From assembly GCA_916610825.1 (NCBI GenBank), contig OU744453.1:3912724-3976723 (forward strand): DNA of 64,000 nucleotides, read 5' to 3'. Shown in pieces: positions 59,826-64,000 of the stretch. Numbering within the stretch: position 1 is the first letter of the stretch; the number at the start of each line of letters is the position of its first letter. Position numbers and translations under genes: made by a program. The stretch comes from Haliclystus octoradiatus. Lineage: Eukaryota; Cnidaria; Staurozoa; Stauromedusae; Haliclystidae. A model generated the notes under the pieces. That model was given only the letters and a program-made list of their open reading frames with translations. It made no database searches and was not told where the DNA came from.

Positions 59826-62800
59826 TTACGAACGTCCATAATAGGATGGTTCCTTAGTTTGACGTGTAGAACGTCTAATTACAGGTGCAGTCTTACTAGA
59901 GTCAGATGTTAATGTTGATGACGTTGGTAAATCATTAGAATTAGAACTGTTTACAGGGTTTGAATTAGATTGATTCGATGAATGAGGAACAGGGGCAAAC
60001 TGGTCTTTTGATGGTAATACAGTGCGGTCATTGTGGGTCAACCAGGCTGTATTCCTACCCTTGGCGAGGATATATTCTGCTTGGGAGGGTTGATGGGATG
60101 GTGATTGACGATACATCACTACATCACCGGGGATGAGTTCAGAAACGAACGGAATGCGCGGAGATCTTCCGAGAAGGATCTCAGCAGGTGACTTTTGCCT
60201 AGCTGAGGATGTGGTGCGATGCACTAGCAAAATTTTGTTTAAGAACATGTCAAAAGACACACGCCAAGTTTTGTTCCATGCTTTCATGCCACGTTTGACG
60301 GTTTGAACAGCACGCTCAGCCAAGCCGTTGGCGCGAGGAAAATATTGCGGTGATTCTGATTTTCGACAACCTGATTTAGACAGCCAAGAAACAATTTCAT
60401 CATTGATAAACTCTTTAGTGTTATCAGAAACAACTAATTTAGTAATTCCGAAACGAGCAAACAGAGTAGAAAATATTCGGATAATGCGCGGAGTTGAACG
60501 GTCAGAACAACGGAAGGCTTCTATCCAACCGCTTCCGGCATCTGCAATTAACAAAACTGGTCCCACGTCTTTTACGTGACCAAAATCCATATGAAGGCGT
60601 TCCCAATGACCGGCTTCGGGCCACTTGTGAACAGAATTAGAAACTTTTGGTCTGAGACCACAACAAGTAGAACAATTGGAAACAAAACGGTCAACATCAC
60701 GGGAAATACCAGGCCACCAGGCACCTTTTAAAATAAACCGTAAGGTTGAATCAATACCTTGATGAGTGTCGTGTGCTTTTTTTAGAATTGTTGTGCGCAA
60801 TGCCTCAGGTATGAAAGATAATGATTTAGCATAAATAAGATCATTTTCAATTGTCAATGAATCACGATATTTAGCAAGTGATTTTTCAGCATTTGATTAA
60901 TTATTCCAGTTACCGGAAATAATTCGTTTAGAAATCGATTGAGAAACTACGTCATTTTGTAATGCTAATTTTAAATCGCTGACGTCAACGACTGGAGCCA
61001 TAAAAGCAACACTGGCTACTTCCAAACTAGCAACAACATCTTCTCGTGAAATGGAAACATTTTCAAAACGAGAAAGAGAATCACCGTGAGTAATTTTCTC
61101 ACCTGGTTGATGAACTAACGTAAAATCAAAGGCCATAAGCTTGATTGCCCAGCGGGACAGTCTGGCAGAAGCAGTTTTTGGCACACCTTTTGAATTGCTA
61201 AATAGATACGTTAATGCCTTGTGATCAGTTATTAGAGCAAATTTTCGCCCTAAAAGCAACGCACTTAATCGCTCAACACACCAAACTATTGCCAACGCTT
61301 CACGCTCAGTGGTAGAGTATTTGACTGCAGGAGTAAGTGACTTTGAAATGTAAATAACAGGCTTTCCATCCTGTGTCAAAATACCGGCAATCGCTTCACC
61401 TGATGCATCGGTTGTAAGCGTGGCTTCCTTTTTTAAAGAATAAGGCTGAACAAGAGGCTGTTGAGATAACTCATTTTTAAGTCGATCAAACGCATTCTGA
61501 CATTTATCTGACCATAAAAATTCAGTATTCTTTTGGCGAAGAGCGTTTAGAGGTTTTACCTTGCTTGCAAAATTGTCTATGAGATGACGGAAAAAATTTG
61601 CTAAACCAAGAAACCATTCAACTTGTTTAATTGTAGTTGGTGGTTTAACAGCTTGAATTTTTTCAACGAGTTTTGGATCAGGACCGATTCCGTCGGGAAA
61701 ATCCGATATCCTAAAAATGAAACTTCTGAAACACGATTAACACATTTATCGACGTTAATACTCAAATGTCTATGACGAAAACGTTCAGTAACAGCGTTCA
61801 AACGTTTTTTGAGAGATTCTTCAGTTTTAGCGTAAATCAGGACATCGTCTTGATAAGGAACGACTCCTTTTAAACCTTTTAAAACCGATTCAATACATTG
61901 CTGGAAAATAGCACTAGAATTTTTCATTCCCATTTGCAATCTTTTTACGCGATATAAACCTTTGCTCGTGTTAATAACTGATAAATCTTGTGCTTGTTTA
62001 TCAAGTAAAATTTGCCAATAGGCAGATTGGAGATCAATATTTGCAAAATAACAAGAATCATTCATTTCCGCAAAAATATTTTCAATATTTGGCAACGGGT
62101 ATGCCTCGCTTAAAATTTTATTATTAACATGAACACTAAAGTCCGCACACATCCGCAGACATCCGGATCGTTTCTTAACCCATACCACCGGGGAAGAATT
62201 TTCAGTACCACCACTCTCCATGGGCTCTATAATTCCCATTGCTTCTAACTTATCGAGCTCTAGACTTACTTGGTTTTGAAGGGGTAACGGCACTGATCTA
62301 GCCTTAAAAAATACAGGTCTAGCATCCTGTTTAACCTTCATCGAAGCAACAAAATCCCTAATGTAGGGAAGGGGTTTAACGTTTTGTGTATCAACAGAGT
62401 TAATACGATCATCATCAACAAGAACATCTCGCCCGAATAAACCATACTCACGATTTGAATCTAATACATGAATATTAACATTTATATTTTTACCATCTTC
62501 ACGATGAATATTACTATTAAATACTCCTAAAAGTTTTAACTCATGACCGTCATATGCTTTTAGCTTTAGAGTACTTGAGGTCAAAGTAGGGCTACCAATT
62601 GTGTTCCATAATTTAGATAAAAGTATTGTACAACTTGCACCAGTATCATGTTGCATAGATATATTGCAATTATTTATTTGAACTTTTTCTATAATAGATG
62701 AGACATTATCAATATTTTCTGAATCGGATGTTAAACCAAGAAATTCAAAATCAGCGCTCTCATCACTGTCGTCATCGGATGTAGTTAAATTATCTACATT

Positions 62801-63654
62801 ATTTACTGAATGGCGTGAATTTCCTTTATTGCTATTCTTAGTCTTATAACTACGCACATTATTATCAGTATTGGCATGCTTACGTTCTGACTTTCGACAG
62901 CAACTAGCGTAATGTCCACGTTTATCACAGGAACGACATATAGCAGTAAAAGCTGGACATTTGCCATGTAAATGTTTTCCTTTACAAAATTTACAATTAT
63001 TAATAATCTTACCCTTATTACTTGAGGCATAATGAATTTCACCTTCATTAGTTGATTTTGAGGTTGCAGCGGCTTTCATAAAGAGGTTAGCTTGCTCATA
63101 CTGACGTACTTGCTCTCTTAAATCATCATATGTGTACTTTGGCGTCCGTCTGATAAATTCCAATAGACTTTTAGTTATGTCTTTGTCTTTGAAAAATTTG
63201 ATGAAAACCATTTTCTTTAGCTCATCTGAAGGGTCCATCATAGTCTTGAATGATGAGAAGTCACATCTATCAGATGAATGATTAATTCTCATGTGAACTT
63301 CATCGGCCGATTCATCTACATTTTTCTCGATTGATAAAAAATTCGTTCTTTCGGCTATTAATAATCTTTCTTTTGGCTCTAGAAAGGCTATTGCAACATC
63401 ATAGATTTTTTAAATTGTATAAATTCCATTTTCTCTGGCTTCAATAATCTGGCCAAAGTTATGTACGAATTCTCGCCACACATTTCGAGGAATAAATCCG
63501 TTTGATTATACTTTTTAACGTCTCTTCCTTCTTCATCTTTGGAAGTCTCGTCGATTACTTTCTCTCTTCTACATCTTGCTTGAAAAGTAGAGAACCAGGC
63601 ATACGCCTTTTCGGGATCATCCAAAGGTAACTTGCGATGACGATCCATGAACAT
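59826..63654 (-). pseudogene. gag-pol of LTR retrotransposon 2, frameshifted
   Basis: Open pieces on minus: 63388-63654 (gag start), 61601-63292 (gag end, protease, RT), 60897-61379 (RNase H) and 59826-60857 (integrase). Seen motifs: knuckles CKFCKGKHLHGKC and CRSCDKRGHYASCC; protease DTGAS; RT YQDDVLIY; RNase H TEREALAIVW and TDHKAL; integrase HDTHQG...CSTCC and a DD35E set (MDFGH, SDNTKEF, GLAERAVQ). Frame breaks lie between 63292 and 63388, near 61700, and at the TAA 60897-60899. Order PR-RT-RH-IN fits Ty3/gypsy. No envelope-like frame was seen. Confidence 0.88.
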
Positions 63655-63678
63655 AAATCTCCAGAACGATGAGTATTA

Positions 63679-63693
63679 CTACTCGCAGCGCCA
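63679..63693 (-). other. Primer-binding-like site of LTR retrotransposon 2
   Basis: TGGCGCTGCGAGTAG on minus, three bases inside the 5' LTR. The TGGCGC start complements tRNAs ending GCGCCA. The tRNA is not assigned. Confidence 0.65.
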
Positions 63694-63696
63694 ATT

Positions 63697-63922
63697 TGTC
63701 GTAACCAAACTACGACTTGGAGATTGAACAATGAGAGATAAGAGAGATTTGTTTAACTTCAACAATGTAATTCCAACATAACATTACAACTCCGACTAAC
63801 CAACTGATTATATTAGCTTCGTCGAGTTGCTTTATAGCTAAAGCTATTCTAAATATAACAATTACTAATCAAACAGAAACGAGGATTACAACATTAAAAC
63901 GAGGATAGTCAGTAATGTGACA
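63697..63922 (-). repeat. 5' LTR of LTR retrotransposon 2
   Basis: 226 bp, about 95% like the 3' LTR. The last 73 bp of the window after the duplication hold nothing recognisable. Confidence 0.9.
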
Positions 63923-64000
63923 AATAGTTATAATTTTGAATCGTTTATCCTTCAGGATATAAAATCTTAGCATTGAAGAATTCACACAAGGGGAAACGTT

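Larger units (their letters stand above)
59355..63922 (-). mobile_element. LTR retrotransposon 2 (Ty3/gypsy-type), older and broken
   Basis: LTRs 59355-59582 (228 bp) and 63697-63922 (226 bp) differ at about 11 bases plus a 2-bp gap by eye (about 95% identity). The 5-bp duplication is AATAG (59350-59354, 63923-63927). It reads on minus. The interior codes gag, protease, RT, RNase H and integrase but is split by frame breaks. Confidence 0.93.

Overview
The window is AT-rich nuclear DNA from an invertebrate animal. The evidence is split genes with ordinary GT-AG introns, bilaterian-type gene families, tRNA-derived SINEs, LINE tails, many MITEs, LTR retrotransposons and a two-gene Kolobok transposon. 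The species cannot be named from the sequence; a marine invertebrate is a guess. All exon structures below were joined by hand from splice signals and reading-frame phase.

Layout. (1) 365-6108, minus: 5' part of an ACK/TNK2-family tyrosine kinase gene (SAM-like domain, then kinase domain up to the DFG segment), running off the left edge. (2) 9651-32391, minus: a complete 13-exon CDKAL1 gene (tRNA ms2t6A37 methylthiotransferase) with a separate last exon coding a hydrophobic tail anchor. Its introns hold a 107-bp satellite, TTAA-type, hAT and Tigger-like MITEs, SINEs and a young LTR retrotransposon (22049-27054) with 169-bp LTRs differing at one base. (3) About 33.8-37.07 kb, plus: a small unrecognised hydrophilic protein with a possible non-coding first exon. 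(4) 37703-58769, minus, 5' end off the right edge or unseen: an unusual receptor-channel with at least three fibronectin III domains, a split ligand-binding-like domain, and a pore loop carrying the K+ filter TLGYGD. (5) 59355-63922, minus: an older, broken Ty3/gypsy-type LTR element lying upstream of the last recognised channel exon.

Inside the 8.3-kb intron of the channel gene that separates its first membrane helix from its pore sits an apparently intact Kolobok DNA transposon (47502-52668; TTAA duplication, 18-bp terminal inverted repeats). It carries two convergent spliced genes: a THAP-domain transposase of about 813 codons on plus, and on minus a 209-residue protein whose cysteine-rich body resembles the C-terminal 'ballast' domain of the P2X7 receptor. 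Both genes start next to the same 23-bp inverted subterminal repeat, centred on a CRE-like TGACGTCA. The FN3/K+-pore receptor and the Kolobok-borne P2X7-C-terminal-like gene are the two items most worth following up.
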